Part shown: positions 61,801 through 64,000 of the stretch, in pieces
Numbering within the stretch: position 1 is the first letter of the stretch
How the letters are laid out: every line of letters starts with the position of its first letter
Assembly: GCF_932274485.2 (NCBI RefSeq)
Contig: NC_065884.2
Span: forward strand, 58,032,546-58,096,545
Source: Patella vulgata
Lineage: Eukaryota > Mollusca > Gastropoda > Patellidae
Direction: 5' to 3'
Length of the DNA: 64,000 bases
The notes under the pieces: generated by a model
What the model saw: only the letters and a program-made list of their open reading frames with translations
Told to the model about the DNA's origin: nothing
The model's database searches: none
Program-made: the position numbers and the translations under genes

Positions 61801-61882
61801 GTAAGTCAGACTTGTAATTAACTGAATTTATTTTTTAATCTTCTTAAAATCCATTTAAACTGGGCTACAATTGTTCCCTAAA

Positions 61883-61976
61883 TGTGCCATGTATTTTGGT
61901 TTAAAATTTTCCCCTAAATGTACCGAGTATTTTGGTATAAAATTTTCCCTAAAGGTAACATGTATTTTGGTATAAA
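61883..61976. repeat. Short tandem repeat, about 35-bp unit, three copies
   Basis: ATGTATTTTGGTWTAAAATT (or a close variant) recurs three times just before the tandem-core element head. Confidence 0.8.
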
Positions 61977-64000
61977 TTTTCATGTGGACGTATATTGTCG
62001 TCGCCCCTGTCCGTCCGTCCACAATTGTTTGTGGACTCTCTACAGGTCACAATTCTTATCCGATTTTGACGAAACTTTAAATATAGGTTTATCCCTAAAA
62101 GATCTTGGCTGCTTTCGATATTGCAATGTATCGGATCGAAACTTCAGGGATTATGGCCCCTGTTTGTACGAAAAATCACGTTTTTAGCTTGTGGACCCTA
62201 TAGAGGTCACAATTTTTATCCGATTTTGTTGACACTTCAAATGTAAGTTTATAACCCAAAGATCTCAGTTCCTTTCGATATTCGCACATATCGGACCGTA
62301 ACTTCCTGAATTATGGCCCTTGATTGTACGAAAAATCGCGTTTTTAGCTTGTGGACCGTATTATTATATCACCGTTACACCCTAAGGACGGCTGAGTTCG
62401 AATTTCGTGAAAATCGGCCCTAAATTGACAGACAAAATGGCCACCGTTCGTTCTCAAATAGCGTAAAAATATGGTATATCAAGGTTGTGGACCCTATAGA
62501 GGTCACAATTTTTATCCGATTTTGTTGAAACTTGAAATGTAAGTTTATAACCCAAAGATTTCGGTTCCTGTCGATATTCGCGCATATCGGACTGTAACTT
62601 CCTGAATTATGGCCCCTGATTGTACAAAAAATTGCTTTCTTTTTAGCTTGTTCTCTATCCATCTCTCGAAAATGTGGGCGTATACTGCCTGACAGCCGCT
62701 GGTTAGCTTGTGGACCCAATAGGAGTCATAATTTTTATCTGATTTAAAAAATTGTATTATTATATTACCGTTACACCCTAAGGACAGCTGAATTCGAATT
62801 TTGTGAAAATTGGCCCAAAATTGACAGACAAAATGGCCGCCGTTCGTTCTCAACTAGCGTAAAAATATGGTATACCAAGATTGTGGACCCTATAGAGGTC
62901 ACAATTTTTATCCAATTTTGTTGAAACTTGAAATATAAGTTTATAACCCAAAGTTCTCGGTTCCTTTCGATATTCACGCATATGGGACTATAACTTCCTG
63001 AATTATGGCCCCTGATTGTACAAAAAATCGCGTTTTTAGCTTGTGGACCCTATAGAGGTCATAATTTTTATCCGATTTAAAAAACCGTATTATTATATCA
63101 CCTTTACACCCTAAGGATATTCACAGTTGTGGACCCTATAGAAGTCACAATTTTTATTCGATTTTGTTGAAACTTGAAATGTAAGTTTATAACACAAATA
63201 TCTCGGTTCCTTTTGATATTTCCACATATCGAATTGTAATTTCCTGAATTATGGCCCTTGATTGTAGGAAAAATCACTTTCTTCTTAGCTTGTTCTCTAT
63301 CCATCTCTCGAAAATGTGGGCGTATCCTGCCTGCAGCCGCTGGTTATCAGATCTTGTTGAAACTTTAAATGTAAATTTATAACCCAAAGATCTCAGTTCC
63401 TTTCGATATTCGTGCATATCGGACCGTAACTTCCTGAATTATGACCCCTGATTGTACGAAAAATCGCCTTTTTAGCTTGTGGACCCTATAGAAGTCATAT
63501 TGTTTATCCGATTTAAAAAAACGTATTATTATATCACCGTTACACCCTAAGGACGACTGAATTCATATTTCGTGAAAATCGGCCCAAAATTGACAGACAA
63601 AATGGCCGCCGTTCGTTCTCAACTAGCTTAAAAATATGGTATATCAAGGTTGTGGACCCTATAGAGGTCACAATTTTTATCCGATTTTGTTGAAACTTGA
63701 AATGTAAGTTTATAACCCAAAGATCTCGCTTCCTTTCGATATTCGCGTATAAGGGACCATAACTTCCTGAATTATGGCCCCTGATTGTACGAAAAATCGC
63801 GTTTTTAGCTTGTGGACCGTATTATTATATCACCGTTACACCCTAAGGACGGCTGAGTTCGAATTTCGTGAAAATCGGCCCTAAATTGACAGACAAAATG
63901 GCCACCGTTCGTTCTCAAATAGCATAAAAATATGGTATATCAAGGTTGTGGACCCTATAGAGGTCACAATTTTTGTCCGATTTTGTTGAAACTTGAAATG
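61977..64000 (+). mobile_element. Tandem-core element, core type D, runs off the edge
   Basis: The head ATGTGGACGTATATTGTCGT with CGCCCCTGTCCGTCCGTCCA lacks its first bases. The core is a compound repeat: CTATAGAGGTCACAATTTTT, ATCCGATTTTGTTGAAACTT, GATATTCGCGCATATCGGAC, CTGAATTATGGCCCCTGATT and a second module, TATCACCGTTACACCCTAAG, TTGACAGACAAAATGGCC. Modules alternate with irregular spacing (298-432 bp). GTGGGCGTAT with CTGCCTG and CAGCCGCTGGTTA occurs twice inside (62671, 63316), resembling element ends. Confidence 0.75.

Overview
The window is animal nuclear DNA, AT-rich and intron-rich, and most likely comes from a mollusc. The evidence is spliced genes with animal orthologues, degenerate interstitial TTAGGG-type repeats, two abundant tRNA-derived SINE families ending in a GTTAAACCCCATTTC tail, and many tandem-core elements with a TATACGCCCACAT head of a kind known from mollusc genomes. 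The exact species cannot be read from the sequence.

Three host genes can be supported. On the minus strand, six exons at 1168-6449 encode the first 253 residues of lipase maturation factor 2 (LMF2); the rest lies beyond the left edge. On the plus strand, 14 exons from 6989 to 61800 encode the first 402 residues of the condensin II kleisin NCAPH2; the C-terminus lies beyond the right edge. The two genes are head to head with 539 bp between start codons, as in human chromosome 22q13, so this looks like an ancient shared promoter. NCAPH2 is very long because introns 9 and 11 (11.2 and 24.6 kb) are filled with mobile DNA. Inside the 24.6 kb intron, on the opposite strand, is a complete intronless 327-residue NAD-dependent epimerase/dehydratase of bacterial type (45298-46281).

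Layout: 1-6450 LMF2 with SINEs and a minisatellite; 6450-6990 shared promoter; 7-19 kb NCAPH2 exons 1-9 with SINEs, two tandem-core elements, a GC-rich TIR element and a long inverted repeat; 19.4-28.4 kb a broken Ty1/Copia element carrying an inserted Tc1 transposon (with an internal 626 bp tandem duplication), a SINE and a 2.4 kb segment of unknown origin; 28-33 kb SINEs, MITEs, a hAT-like element and exons 10-11; 33.5-36.8 kb two tandem-core elements of different core type; 39.6-45.1 kb nested inverted-repeat elements, one holding telomere-like repeats; 45-46 kb the epimerase; 46.9-57.5 kb more tandem-core, hAT-like and small TIR elements; 57.9-61.8 kb exons 12-14; 62-64 kb another tandem-core array running off the end.

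LMF2 acts in the endoplasmic reticulum and NCAPH2 in the nucleus; their pairing is positional, not a pathway. All coordinates, splice sites and repeat matches were read by eye; family names rest on remembered protein and element features, not on a search.
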